NCBI GenBank assembly: GCA_910584345.1
Contig: CAJTZX010000011.1
Span: forward strand, 1-64,000
Length of the DNA stretch: 64,000 nucleotides
DNA from: an uncultured Eubacterium sp.
Lineage (GTDB): Bacteria > Bacillota > Clostridia > Lachnospirales > Lachnospiraceae
Direction: 5' to 3'
A program made the position numbers and the translations under genes. The notes below the pieces were generated by a model. That model searched no databases. It saw only the letters and a list, made by a program, of their open reading frames with translations, and was not told where the DNA came from. Positions 9,108 through 17,653 of this stretch are shown piece by piece. Every line of letters begins with the position of its first letter. Within the stretch, counting starts at the first letter, position 1.

Positions 9108-10007
9108 ATGAAACAGGAAACAGGGCATGGAGCAAAGGATTATATCGTAAGGGCGACTGCAGCAGAAGGCGCTGTGCGGGCGTTTGCGGTTTCTTCCAGG
9201 AATCTTACGGAACGAGCCAGAGTATATCATAATATGAGTCCGGTGATATCCGCAGCTTTAGGAAGGCTTTTGGCAGCAGGGGCGATGATGGGAGTGATGA
9301 TGAAAGGCAGCGAAGATCTTTTGACGTTACAGATTATAAGTGATGGCCCGGCGAAAGGTCTTGTAGTTACGGCGGATGCGGCAGGCAATGTCAAAGGGTA
9401 TCCACAGGCTGCAGATGTAGAGCTGCCGGCGAATGCGCTTGGCAAGCTGGATGTGGGCGGCGCTGTAGGCAGTGGTATCTTGCGTGTAATAAGAGATCTT
9501 GGATTAAAAGAACCATATGTTGGAACGACGCAGCTTCAGACAGGAGAGATTGCTGAGGATCTGACATATTATTTTGCATCATCCGAACAGGTGCCGTCTT
9601 CAGTTGGGCTGGGTGTGTTAGTGGATACGGACTGTTCGATACGGCAGGCGGGAGGTTTTATTCTTCAGCTTATGCCGCAGGCTGACGATGAGGTGATCGC
9701 ACAGTTGGAGAAAAATATTTCAGAAATAAGTCCGGTAACGGATATGCTGGAACGGGGACTGACACCAGAGGACATGCTGGAAGAGTTGTTAAAAGGGCTG
9801 GAGATGGAGGTAATTGATTCTGTTCCGGTAAATTTTGTGTGCAACTGTTCTAAGGAGCGTGTACAAAATGCGCTTGCCAGCATATCCAAAAGTGATATGA
9901 AAAGCATGGTGGACGATGGGGAGCCGATTGAGGTGAAATGTCAGTTTTGCAATACTGCGTATACGTTTGATGTGGAAGAGCTGAAAAAAATGCTGGAACG
10001 TGTCTGA
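9108..10007 (+). CDS. hslO: Hsp33 redox-regulated chaperone
   Basis: Hsp33 is a cytoplasmic holdase switched on by oxidation of a zinc-cysteine centre. The 299-residue protein has the N-terminal beta domain (DYIVRATAAEGAVRAFAV) and the C-terminal redox switch CNCS...CQFC, giving the required C-x-C and C-x-x-C pairs at about 246-248 and 279-282. The ribosome site is AAAGGTGA. It stands ahead of nadE with a 95-bp gap holding a strong hairpin. Confidence 0.95.
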   Translation: MKQETGHGAKDYIVRATAAEGAVRAFAVSSRNLTERARVYHNMSPVISAALGRLLAAGAMMGVMMKGSEDLLTLQIISDGPAKGLVVTADAAGNVKGYPQAADVELPANALGKLDVGGAVGSGILRVIRDLGLKEPYVGTTQLQTGEIAEDLTYYFASSEQVPSSVGLGVLVDTDCSIRQAGGFILQLMPQADDEVIAQLEKNISEISPVTDMLERGLTPEDMLEELLKGLEMEVIDSVPVNFVCNCSKERVQNALASISKSDMKSMVDDGEPIEVKCQFCNTAYTFDVEELKKMLERV

Positions 10008-10041
10008 AAATTGCTGACGGAATCTAAAATAAGAACATCTA

Positions 10042-10075
10042 TGTCACAGTTCCATGGGTGGTCGGAACTGTGACA
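10042..10075 (+). repeat. 12-bp inverted repeat upstream of nadE
   Basis: TGTCACAGTTCC (10042-10053) and GGAACTGTGACA (10064-10075) form a perfect 12-bp stem with a 10-nt loop. No T run follows, so it is not a standard terminator. It lies 13 nt before the nadE ribosome site and could be an operator, an mRNA structure or a dispersed palindrome. Confidence 0.55.
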
Positions 10076-10102
10076 CTTCATGAAATATAAGGAGAAGAAT
10101 AT

Positions 10103-12019
10103 ATGAAGCATGGATATATAAAAGTGGCGGCTTTGTCTCCCAAAATTAAAGTTGCAGATCCAAAATACAACGGAGACGTTATCATTCGGCATATCAAAGA
10201 AGCGGCAGAACAGGAAGCGTCTGTAATAGTATTTCCAGAATTGGGTGTGACCGGATATAGCTGCGGAGATTTGTTTTTGCAGGAACTTTTGCTGGAAGAG
10301 GCTAAAAATCAGCTGTTTTGCATTGCAGAGCAGACAGTCCAGGTGAATGCGGTGATTTTTGTTGGGCTTCCGCTTGCATATATGGGAAAATTATACAATA
10401 CTGCAGCAGTTTTGCATCGCGGAAAAATACTTGGAATTGTGCCAAAGACGTTTTTGCCGAATTATGCGGAGTTTTACGAGGCAAGACATTTTACAAGAGG
10501 AATGGAAAAGACGGTGCCTGTAACTTTGCGGGATGGGGTAACAGTACCGATGGGGACAAACCAGATCTTTGTATGCGATCAAATACCGCAGCTTCGGATT
10601 GCCGTGGAGCTCTGTGAGGATGTCTGGGCGCCAAATCCGCCGAGTATTGGACATGCACTGGCAGGAGCAAATTTGATTGTGAATCTGTCAGCCTCAGATG
10701 AAGTAACGGGAAAAGACATATACCGCAGAGATTTGATTGCGGGACAGTCGGCGAGGCTTGTATGCGGGTATATTTATGCAAATGCGTCAGATGGAGAATC
10801 GACACAGGATGTAGTATATTCCGGCCATAGCTTGATTGCTGAAAATGGCATTGTTTTAAAGGAAGCGGAGCGATTTACTAATGAATCCATATATTCTGAG
10901 ATTGATGTGCGTAAGATGGAAGGGGAACGGCGCAGAATATCTACGTTTGAGCCGGAGGATGCAGCGGATTATACGATCATACATTTTTCACTGAAAGAGG
11001 TACAAACGCAGCTGACTCGTTTTGTGGATCCGACACCATTTGTACCAGGCACGAAGACGGATAGAGACAAGCGCTGTGAGGAAATTCTCGCAATCCAGGC
11101 GATGGGATTAAAAAAGCGACTGGAACATACCGGATGTAAGTGTGCGGTTGTGGGTATTTCCGGCGGACTGGATTCTACTCTGGCATTGCTGGTGACAATG
11201 CGTGCGTTTGATCTTTTGCATATTCCGCGGGAACAGATTTTGGCGGTCACGATGCCGGGATTTGGTACGACAGACCGGACATATGAAAATGCGGTTCATT
11301 TGATTCAAAAGCTTGGAGCTGATTTAAGGGAAATCAGCATTTGTGATGCGGTACATGTGCATTTCCATGATATCCGTCAGGATCCGCATATGCATGATGT
11401 CACGTATGAAAACAGTCAGGCGAGAGAGCGTACACAGATTTTGATGGATATTGCCAATATGTATAACGGGATGGTGATTGGGACAGGTGATATGTCAGAA
11501 CTGGCGCTCGGATGGGCGACTTACAATGGCGATCATATGTCGATGTATGGGGTGAATGCTTCAGTACCAAAAACGCTTGTAAGGCATTTGGTGCGGTATT
11601 TTGCAGATACATGCGGGGATGAAGGGCTTTCAGAAGTGCTATTTGACATACTGGATACACCGGTTAGCCCGGAACTGCTGCCGCCGACCGAAGGGCGGAT
11701 TTCGCAAAAGACAGAAGACATTGTAGGCCCTTATGAGCTGCATGATTTCTTTTTATATTATATTTTACGATTCGGGTTTGAGCCGGAAAAAGTCTTTCGT
11801 CTTTCACAGACTGCATTTGCCGGAGAGTATGACGACGAGACGATATGCAAATGGTTAAAGACATTTTACCGCAGGTTTTTCTCGCAGCAGTTTAAGCGCT
11901 CATGTCTGCCGGATGGGCCGAAAGTAGGAACAGTGGCAATGTCGCCGCGAGGAGACTTACGTATGCCGAGTGATGCGAGTATGCGAATTTGGATGGATGA
12001 AGTAGAAAGATTCCTATGA
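10103..12019 (+). CDS. nadE: glutamine-dependent NAD+ synthetase
   Basis: Last step of NAD synthesis: nicotinic acid adenine dinucleotide is amidated with ATP and glutamine. The 638-residue protein has an N-terminal nitrilase-type amidase domain (about 1-290) with its E-K-C triad visible in FPELGVTGYS, KTFLPNYAEF and ELCEDVWAP, and a C-terminal ATP-dependent synthetase domain with the P-loop SGGLDS at 353-358. The GTGDMSELALGW motif is also present. The two-domain form means glutamine, not free ammonia, is the nitrogen donor. A strong terminator ends the gene. Confidence 0.97.
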   Translation: MKHGYIKVAALSPKIKVADPKYNGDVIIRHIKEAAEQEASVIVFPELGVTGYSCGDLFLQELLLEEAKNQLFCIAEQTVQVNAVIFVGLPLAYMGKLYNTAAVLHRGKILGIVPKTFLPNYAEFYEARHFTRGMEKTVPVTLRDGVTVPMGTNQIFVCDQIPQLRIAVELCEDVWAPNPPSIGHALAGANLIVNLSASDEVTGKDIYRRDLIAGQSARLVCGYIYANASDGESTQDVVYSGHSLIAENGIVLKEAERFTNESIYSEIDVRKMEGERRRISTFEPEDAADYTIIHFSLKEVQTQLTRFVDPTPFVPGTKTDRDKRCEEILAIQAMGLKKRLEHTGCKCAVVGISGGLDSTLALLVTMRAFDLLHIPREQILAVTMPGFGTTDRTYENAVHLIQKLGADLREISICDAVHVHFHDIRQDPHMHDVTYENSQARERTQILMDIANMYNGMVIGTGDMSELALGWATYNGDHMSMYGVNASVPKTLVRHLVRYFADTCGDEGLSEVLFDILDTPVSPELLPPTEGRISQKTEDIVGPYELHDFFLYYILRFGFEPEKVFRLSQTAFAGEYDDETICKWLKTFYRRFFSQQFKRSCLPDGPKVGTVAMSPRGDLRMPSDASMRIWMDEVERFL

Positions 12020-12020
12020 C

Positions 12021-12055
12021 AAAGAGCAGGTTCTGTTACGGAACCTGCTCTTTTT
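12021..12055. terminator. rho-independent terminator between nadE and the PAP2 gene
   Basis: AAAGAGCAGGTTC (12021-12033) and GAACCTGCTCTTT (12041-12053) form a 13-bp perfect stem with a 7-nt loop and a T tail. A-rich sequence on the left makes it plausible in both directions for the convergent pair. Confidence 0.9.
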
Positions 12056-12086
12056 AAAATACGTCGTCGTTTTTTCGTAATTCTGT

Positions 12087-13004
12087 TTAAAGCCTTAGAT
12101 CATGAAGCGCCGGACTTTTCTCGGATTTGCCTGCACGCAGTAGAGACAATACTTTTTTGTATGCTTCGCGGTATACAATATAATACATAATGGCAGCCAT
12201 ACCAAAGGCTGTGAATACGTCAAAAACGGAATGCTGTTTTAAAAACATCGTGGATAGAATAATCAATACACACAATACAAACGATGTCCTTGAAACGGCT
12301 TTTTTGTCTTTGAAACATGCGCTGTGTGTCAGTGCAATGTGAACCCCAAGTGAATTATATACGTGAATGCTTGGAAACAGATTTGTAGGAGTATCTGTCT
12401 GATACAGCCAGCGTACCAGATCGGTACAAAAGTTTTCACGTTCAAAAGTCAGCGGGCGTAAATAGTGTCCATTCGGGTAAATGGCTGACACAATTAAAAA
12501 TACTGTCATTCCGGTAAAAAGGAATACACATATTTTATAGTAGTCTTCCTTTTGATGAAAGAAGAAATACATAACCCCGAATGTAATGTAAGCAAACCAC
12601 AGCAAATAAGGAATAATAAAATATTCACAAAATGGGATTTTAAGATCAACCGGCATTGTAATGATGTGGAATTTTTTGGTAACGGTATTTTCCAGGTAGG
12701 CAAAACATGCAAGATAAAAAATTCCATAAAGCAGTATCCATGCATGTCGATACCGAAGCAGCAGTGATTTCAACGGTGTGACAGGGCAGGTTGCAATAGC
12801 GCTGCTTTTTAAAGTATGTTCTTGTGTGTAGCTGCGTGGTATGTCCTTTTGTTTCATGGAACTATATTCTGCATTATAATTTTTTAGATTATGATATTTT
12901 GCATTATGATATTTTGTATCACCATATTTTGTATTACTATAGTTTGTAATACCATGTGTTCCATTGCTTTGTTGGATGTTGTTTTTTATTTCGGGGCGCT
13001 GCAT
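12087..13004 (-). CDS. PAP2-superfamily membrane phosphatase-like protein
   Basis: A 305-residue protein with about six membrane spans from residue 85 on. PAP2-type motifs are visible: FPSIHVYNSLGVH (P-S-x-H-x4-S type) and KQHSVFDVF (H-x3-D). A putative first motif is reduced to an RP in GHYLRPL. Such proteins act on lipid phosphates or transfer head groups; the substrate here is unknown. The N-terminal 80 residues are soluble and contain a run of five-residue repeats of type (T/A)KYHN, which is not part of the PAP2 fold. The real start could lie further in, for example at MKQKDIPRSY. A well-formed promoter on this strand (13071-13099) supports transcription across the repeat. Confidence 0.8.
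   Translation of the reverse strand: MQRPEIKNNIQQSNGTHGITNYSNTKYGDTKYHNAKYHNLKNYNAEYSSMKQKDIPRSYTQEHTLKSSAIATCPVTPLKSLLLRYRHAWILLYGIFYLACFAYLENTVTKKFHIITMPVDLKIPFCEYFIIPYLLWFAYITFGVMYFFFHQKEDYYKICVFLFTGMTVFLIVSAIYPNGHYLRPLTFERENFCTDLVRWLYQTDTPTNLFPSIHVYNSLGVHIALTHSACFKDKKAVSRTSFVLCVLIILSTMFLKQHSVFDVFTAFGMAAIMYYIVYREAYKKVLSLLRAGKSEKSPALHDLRL
12872..12961. repeat. six tandem 15-bp units inside the PAP2-like gene
   Basis: Six consecutive 15-bp units run from 12872 to 12961; the two central units (12887-12901 and 12902-12916) differ at one position and the outer units diverge. The unit length is a multiple of three, so the frame is kept and the repeats encode pentapeptides such as TKYHN and AKYHN. 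Copy number could vary by slippage without breaking the gene. Confidence 0.8.
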
Positions 13005-13070
13005 TTTTCAACCTTCTTTATATTGCGAAATATGAAATACATCGGTTCATTAACATCTGTTATAATGCGG

Positions 13071-13099
13071 ATTATAGCACATGCATTTTCAGCATACAA
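13071..13099 (-). promoter_or_regulatory. promoter of the PAP2-like gene
   Basis: Read on the minus strand, TTGTAT (13094-13099) and TATAAT (13071-13076) are 17 bp apart. The transcript would start about 60 nt before the gene at 13004. Confidence 0.65.
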
Positions 13100-13275
13100 G
13101 TGGGTAATTTTAAATTCAGAGAGTTTTAATAAAGTTTATGGAAAAAATAAAAAAACATTCACGGAAACTATTTTCTTTTGTGCATTTTTAAAATTCTGTA
13201 GGCTTTTGCGCATTTCCAAAAGATGTCTTTTTGTTGCACATTTTCGGAATATTGTTGTAAAAACGAAAAAGGAAA

Positions 13276-13304
13276 TTGCATTATTTGAGCATATTGCTTA
13301 TAAT
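13276..13304 (+). promoter_or_regulatory. promoter of galK-galT
   Basis: TTGCAT (13276-13281) and a perfect TATAAT (13299-13304) are 17 bp apart, about 100 nt before galK. No obvious cre or LacI operator lies beside it. The rest of the 410-bp divergent gap holds no supported gene. Confidence 0.7.
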
Positions 13305-13413
13305 AAAAACAGTGAAAGGCAGGCGGCAGATCAAATAGGCAAAGCTGCTGCAAATGAAAAGCAAAGAAAATATATCTAAAACATATAAAAAATAAGAAAG
13401 AGAGGGTAATGCA

Positions 13414-14580
13414 ATGCAAGCACAACTAGTTGAAAAATTCAAGGAGATTTTTGGAGCAGACGGGGATATCCGGGTTTATTTTGCACCAGGGCGCGTGAAT
13501 CTGATTGGAGAGCATACGGATTATAATGGCGGGCATGTATTTCCATGTGCATTGACGATCGGTACATATGGCGTAGCAAGAAAAAGGGATGACCAGACGC
13601 TGCGGTTTTATTCTATGAATTTTGAGCATTTAGGTGTTATTGAGTCTTCGGTAGAAGGATTAAAAGTAGAAAAGAAGGCGGACTGGACGAACTATCCAAA
13701 GGGAGTGATGTGGGCGTTTAACGAACGCGGGATGAAAGTAGAGCAAGGCATGGATTTGCTGCTGTTTGGTAACATTCCAAATGGTTCCGGACTTTCTTCT
13801 TCTGCATCGGTAGAAGTGCTGACCGGATATATATTAAAAGACCTGTTTGGATTTGATGTAACCAATCAGGATTTGGCTTTGATCGGACAGTATTCTGAGA
13901 ACAATTTTAACGGTGTAAATTGTGGAATTATGGATCAGTTTGCAATCGCAATGGGCAAGGCAGATCATGCGATCTTTTTAGATACGGCGACGCTGCATTA
14001 TGAATATGCTCCGATTAGATTGGAAGGAGCAAAGATTGTAATTTCCTGTACCAATAAGAAGCGCGGACTTGGAGATTCCAAATATAATGAACGACGCAGC
14101 GAGTGTGAGACAGCGCTGGCAGAAATTCAGGAAGTCGTTGGCATTCAGTCGCTTGGCGATCTGGATGAAGCGCAGTTTGAGCAATATCAAAGCGCTATTA
14201 AAGATGAGATTCGCGTGAAGCGTGCAAAACATGCAGTATATGAGAATCAAAGAACGTTAAAAGCAGTAGAGGCGTTGAAAAATAATGATTTGAAGCTGTT
14301 TGGAGAGCTTATGAACGCTTCTCATGTATCCTTGCGGGATGATTATGAAGTGACCGGTGTGGAACTGGATACTATGGTAGAAGAAGCATGGAAAGTTGAA
14401 GGAGTCATTGGTTCGCGTATGACAGGCGCCGGATTTGGCGGATGTACGGTAAGCATTGTAAAAGATGAAGCAGTAGATGCTTTTATTGAAAAAGTAGGGA
14501 AAGCTTATCAGGAAAAGATCGGTTACGCAGGTGATTTTTATGTAGTGGAAATTGGCGACGGCCCTGTAAGACTGGCCTGA
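13414..14580 (+). CDS. galK: galactokinase
   Basis: First step of the Leloir pathway, ATP-dependent phosphorylation of alpha-D-galactose. The 388-residue GHMP kinase shows the galactokinase signature GRVNLIGEHTDYNGG, the ATP loop GNIPNGSGLSSSAS and the C-terminal GSRMTGAGFGGCT motif. The ribosome site is AAGAGAGGG. It is followed 22 bp downstream by galT; an epimerase gene galE is not in this window. It would use the galactose released by the galactan enzymes found 15-23 kb downstream. Confidence 0.97.
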   Translation: MQAQLVEKFKEIFGADGDIRVYFAPGRVNLIGEHTDYNGGHVFPCALTIGTYGVARKRDDQTLRFYSMNFEHLGVIESSVEGLKVEKKADWTNYPKGVMWAFNERGMKVEQGMDLLLFGNIPNGSGLSSSASVEVLTGYILKDLFGFDVTNQDLALIGQYSENNFNGVNCGIMDQFAIAMGKADHAIFLDTATLHYEYAPIRLEGAKIVISCTNKKRGLGDSKYNERRSECETALAEIQEVVGIQSLGDLDEAQFEQYQSAIKDEIRVKRAKHAVYENQRTLKAVEALKNNDLKLFGELMNASHVSLRDDYEVTGVELDTMVEEAWKVEGVIGSRMTGAGFGGCTVSIVKDEAVDAFIEKVGKAYQEKIGYAGDFYVVEIGDGPVRLA

Positions 14581-14602
14581 AATAAAAGAAAGGTGGAAAA
14601 AC

Positions 14603-16135
14603 ATGATTCAGGAAAAAATATTAAAGCTGACAGATTATGGACTTGCAACGGGCTTGATTCAGCCGGAGGATAAGCAGTATACGATCAATCGTCTGTTAGA
14701 ATTATTTCAGCTGGATGAATTGGAGGATGCGGCAGTAGCAGCATATGAAAAACAGCCTGCCCTGACACAGGAGACCGCAGAGGAAGCATTGGAAGAAGTC
14801 CTAAACGATATGATGGACTATGCGCATGAACATGGAATCTTGCAGGAAGACAGCATTGTGTACCGTGATTTATTTGACACAAAGATTATGAGCCTGCTTG
14901 TTCCAAGACCGAGCGAAGTGATTGGCCGTTTTCGTCAGCTCTATCAGGAAGATCCGCAAAAAGCAACAGATTATTTTTATAAATTAAGCTGTGATACGAA
15001 TTACATTCGCAGATATCGGATTAAAAAAGATTTAAAATGGACAGCAGCTACAGAATTTGGCGAACTGGATATTACAATCAATCTGTCCAAGCCGGAAAAA
15101 GATCCAAAAGCAATCGCCGCAGCAAAGTTAGCGAAACAAAGCGGATATCCAAAGTGCCTGCTGTGTAAGGAAAATGAAGGATACGCAGGACGTGTCAATC
15201 ATCCGGCAAGGCAAAACCACAGAATTATCCCGATTACAATTAATGAGAGCGACTGGTATTTCCAGTATTCGCCATATGTGTATTACAATGAACACTGTAT
15301 TGTGTTTAACTCGCTGCATACACCTATGAAGATTGAGCGTGCCGCATTTGGAAAGCTGTTGGATTTTGTAGAACAGTTCCCACATTATTTTGTAGGTTCC
15401 AACGCAGATTTGCCGATTGTAGGCGGCTCTATCTTAAGCCATGACCACTTCCAGGGCGGGCACTATGAGTTTGCAATGGCAAAAGCGCCGGTTGAGCAGG
15501 AAATTTCGTTTGCAGGTTTTGAGGATGTATCTGCAGGAATTGTAAAATGGCCGATGTCAGTGATCCGTATCCGGGCAGATAAAAAAGAACGATTAATAGA
15601 CCTTGCAGATAAAATTTTGTTAAAATGGCGCGGATATACAGATGAAGCAGCATTTATTTTTGCTGAGACAGACGGCGAACCGCATAATACGATTACACCG
15701 ATTGCCAGAAAAAGAGACGGTAAATATGAACTGGATCTGGTATTGCGCAACAATATTACAACAAAGGAGCACCCGCTCGGCGTATATCATCCACATGCGA
15801 ATCTGCATCATATTAAAAAAGAAAATATCGGCTTAATAGAAGTTATGGGTCTTGCCGTACTGCCAGCCAGACTCAAAGATGAAATGGCCCAGCTAAAAGA
15901 GGCAATGCTGTCCGGTACAAATATTCGTGCAGACGAAACGCTTGAGAAACATGCAGACTGGGTAGAACAATTCCAGACCAAATATCATCAGATCGATGCG
16001 ACAAATATTGACACCATCATTGATACGGAAATCGGTCTAGTATTTAAACAGGTATTGGAAGATGCCGGCGTGTACAAATGCACAAAAGATGGCAGAGACG
16101 CATTTTTAAAATTTGTGCAGGAAGTAAATGCATAA
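14603..16135 (+). CDS. galT: UDP-glucose--hexose-1-phosphate uridylyltransferase, class II
   Basis: Second Leloir enzyme, exchanging UMP between UDP-glucose and galactose-1-phosphate. The 510-residue length and opening domain mark the Firmicute class II GalT rather than the 350-residue E. coli type. Motifs include KCLLCKENEGYAGRVNHPAR, SHDHFQGGHYEF (histidine cluster) and HPHANLHHIKKENIGLIEVMG. It is in an operon with galK. After its stop comes a 394-bp gap holding a candidate structured RNA. Confidence 0.96.
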   Translation: MIQEKILKLTDYGLATGLIQPEDKQYTINRLLELFQLDELEDAAVAAYEKQPALTQETAEEALEEVLNDMMDYAHEHGILQEDSIVYRDLFDTKIMSLLVPRPSEVIGRFRQLYQEDPQKATDYFYKLSCDTNYIRRYRIKKDLKWTAATEFGELDITINLSKPEKDPKAIAAAKLAKQSGYPKCLLCKENEGYAGRVNHPARQNHRIIPITINESDWYFQYSPYVYYNEHCIVFNSLHTPMKIERAAFGKLLDFVEQFPHYFVGSNADLPIVGGSILSHDHFQGGHYEFAMAKAPVEQEISFAGFEDVSAGIVKWPMSVIRIRADKKERLIDLADKILLKWRGYTDEAAFIFAETDGEPHNTITPIARKRDGKYELDLVLRNNITTKEHPLGVYHPHANLHHIKKENIGLIEVMGLAVLPARLKDEMAQLKEAMLSGTNIRADETLEKHADWVEQFQTKYHQIDATNIDTIIDTEIGLVFKQVLEDAGVYKCTKDGRDAFLKFVQEVNA

Positions 16136-16183
16136 CAAAATCATTCCACCAGATACAGAGCCGTTCGGGGATCCGTTCAGTAG

Positions 16184-16212
16184 ATGACATGAAATGTGAA
16201 CAATAATGCAAT
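16184..16212 (+). promoter_or_regulatory. possible promoter of the structured RNA
   Basis: ATGACA (16184-16189, five of six matches to the -35) and TGCAAT (16207-16212, four of six to the -10) are 17 bp apart. The predicted start near 16219 falls just before the first base of the outermost helix of the candidate RNA. Confidence 0.4.
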
Positions 16213-16218
16213 AGCAGC

Positions 16219-16505
16219 CGTTCAGATCGTGTGTTGCATATTATGGATTCCCGGACGCTGAGAGAGGGAGTTTGTCTGGTCTGCCTGTGTCCATTCCAGA
16301 ATGCTTAGTGCTTGTTGCATTCTGGAACAGGAACAAGAAGCCAGCGCAGTTCCCTATCATCCGATGTCCGAGAGGCCAGTATGCAGATAATGATCTGTTA
16401 CATGCAATATCCCACATTTCAGCATAATCTGCAATTGCTGGTTTACATTCTGGTTAAAATGTAGTAATCTATGTTAGATCGACATTAGATTACTACATTT
16501 TTATG
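16219..16505 (+). ncRNA. candidate rod-shaped structured RNA between galT and hisC
   Basis: Nested helices occur in strict order: CAGATC 16223/GATCTG 16392, TTGCATA 16234/TATGCAG 16380, CGGAC 16252/GTCCG 16366, AGGGA 16265/TCCCT 16351, CTGG 16276/CCAG 16341, CCTG 16284/CAGG 16328, and an 11-bp apical stem 16294-16304/16317-16327 with a 12-nt loop. This makes one long rod of about 175 nt interrupted by internal loops. A 16-bp terminator hairpin ends the region. The overall shape recalls 6S RNA, but I cannot match its class; it could equally be a leader that controls the downstream aminotransferase. There is no T-box sequence and no recognised riboswitch core. Confidence 0.5.
16456..16505 (+). 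terminator. terminator or attenuator hairpin before hisC
   Basis: AAAATGTAGTAATCTA (16456-16471) pairs perfectly with 16486-16501, and three more pairs can form inside. A short T run follows. It ends about 10 nt before the ribosome site of the aminotransferase gene, so it either ends the upstream RNA or acts as an attenuator for hisC. Confidence 0.75.
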
Positions 16506-16529
16506 TTAGAAAAGAGGATGATATAAAAT

Positions 16530-17597
16530 ATGAAGTTATGGGAAGCGAATATACGAAAGGTTGTGCCTTATGTGCCGGGGGAACAGCCGGATCAGCTGCG
16601 TGTCATCAAATTGAATACGAATGAAAATCCATACCCTCCTGCGCCGGGGGTAATGGAAAGCCTGTATGCATTTGATACGGACAGATTGCGTTTATATCCG
16701 GATCCGGAAGCTAAGACGCTCGTTCATGCGATTGCCAGACGATATCGGGTCAGTCCAGAACAGGTATTTACAGGCGTAGGCTCTGATGATGTACTGGCAA
16801 TGGCGTTTCTGACTTTTTTTAATTCGAAAAAGCCGATCTTGTTTCCTGATATTACGTATTCGTTTTATGATGTGTGGGCGGAGCTGTTTCGGATTCCATA
16901 TCAAACGATACCGCTTAATGCAGAGTTTCGGATGGATGCGGGTGATTATGATATCCCAAACGGCGGCGTCATATTTCCAAATCCGAATGCGCCGACCGGA
17001 GAGCTGGAAAGCCTGGAGCATATCGAACATATCCTGCAGCAGAATCAGGATGTGATCGTCATTGTAGATGAGGCATATATTGATTTTGGCGGAACATCGG
17101 CATTAAAACTGCTGGATCAGTACGAAAATCTATTAATTATACAGACATTTTCAAAATCCAGATCATTGGCGGGGATGCGTATTGGCTATGCGTTTGGTTC
17201 ACAGACATTGATAAAATATTTAAATGATGTAAAATATTCTTTTAATTCCTATACGATGAATCAGCTGACATTAACAGCTGGAGCTGCTGCTCTGGAAGAT
17301 GAGACATATTTTAAGAAAACGGTTCATAAGATCATAACAACAAGAGAGCGCGTAAAAGAAGAGTTTCGCAAACTGGGTTTTGTTTTTGGTGACAGCCAGA
17401 GCAACTTTTTGTTTGTAACACATCCGAAGGTATCTGCAAAAGAACTGTTTGAGACATTAAAAAGCGAACATATTTACGTACGTTATTTTAATAAGCCAAG
17501 AATAGACAATTATTTACGGATTACGATTGGTACAGATGAACAGATGGATATTCTCATAGATTATTTAAAAAGCTATTTAAAAAATTGCAGATCATAA
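16530..17597 (+). CDS. hisC: histidinol-phosphate aminotransferase-like PLP enzyme
   Basis: Fold type I aminotransferase of 355 residues, the usual HisC size. The opening KLNTNENPYPPAPGV, the IVDEAYIDFG motif and the PLP lysine in TFSKSRSLAGMRIGY (Lys209) fit HisC, which makes histidinol phosphate from imidazole-acetol phosphate and glutamate. No other histidine genes lie nearby, so a role toward aromatic or other amino acids is possible. The ribosome site AAGAGGATG lies just after the upstream hairpin. Expression may depend on read-through of that hairpin. Confidence 0.85.
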   Translation: MKLWEANIRKVVPYVPGEQPDQLRVIKLNTNENPYPPAPGVMESLYAFDTDRLRLYPDPEAKTLVHAIARRYRVSPEQVFTGVGSDDVLAMAFLTFFNSKKPILFPDITYSFYDVWAELFRIPYQTIPLNAEFRMDAGDYDIPNGGVIFPNPNAPTGELESLEHIEHILQQNQDVIVIVDEAYIDFGGTSALKLLDQYENLLIIQTFSKSRSLAGMRIGYAFGSQTLIKYLNDVKYSFNSYTMNQLTLTAGAAALEDETYFKKTVHKIITTRERVKEEFRKLGFVFGDSQSNFLFVTHPKVSAKELFETLKSEHIYVRYFNKPRIDNYLRITIGTDEQMDILIDYLKSYLKNCRS

Positions 17598-17653
17598 AAG
17601 TGGGCTGAATGAAACAGGATGGATAGTAAATTAGTCTGAAAGAGAGGTAAAAT

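Noticed and set aside
12872..12961. Possible CRISPR-like array
   Set aside because: The 15-bp units are directly tandem without spacers and keep a reading frame.
12891..13379. 162-codon plus-strand frame opposite the PAP2 gene start
   Set aside because: It begins with the reverse strand of the 15-bp repeats, spans both a minus-strand promoter and the galK promoter, and has no ribosome site.
16257..16350. TPP-riboswitch-like words (CTGAGAG and GCCAGCG)
   Set aside because: The order and spacing of the TPP core are wrong, the conserved P4/P5 segment is missing, and there is no thiamine gene nearby; the bases are better explained by the rod helices.
16136..16529. T-box leader for the aminotransferase
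   Set aside because: No T-box sequence (TGGNACCGCG type) and no specifier-stem pattern were found.
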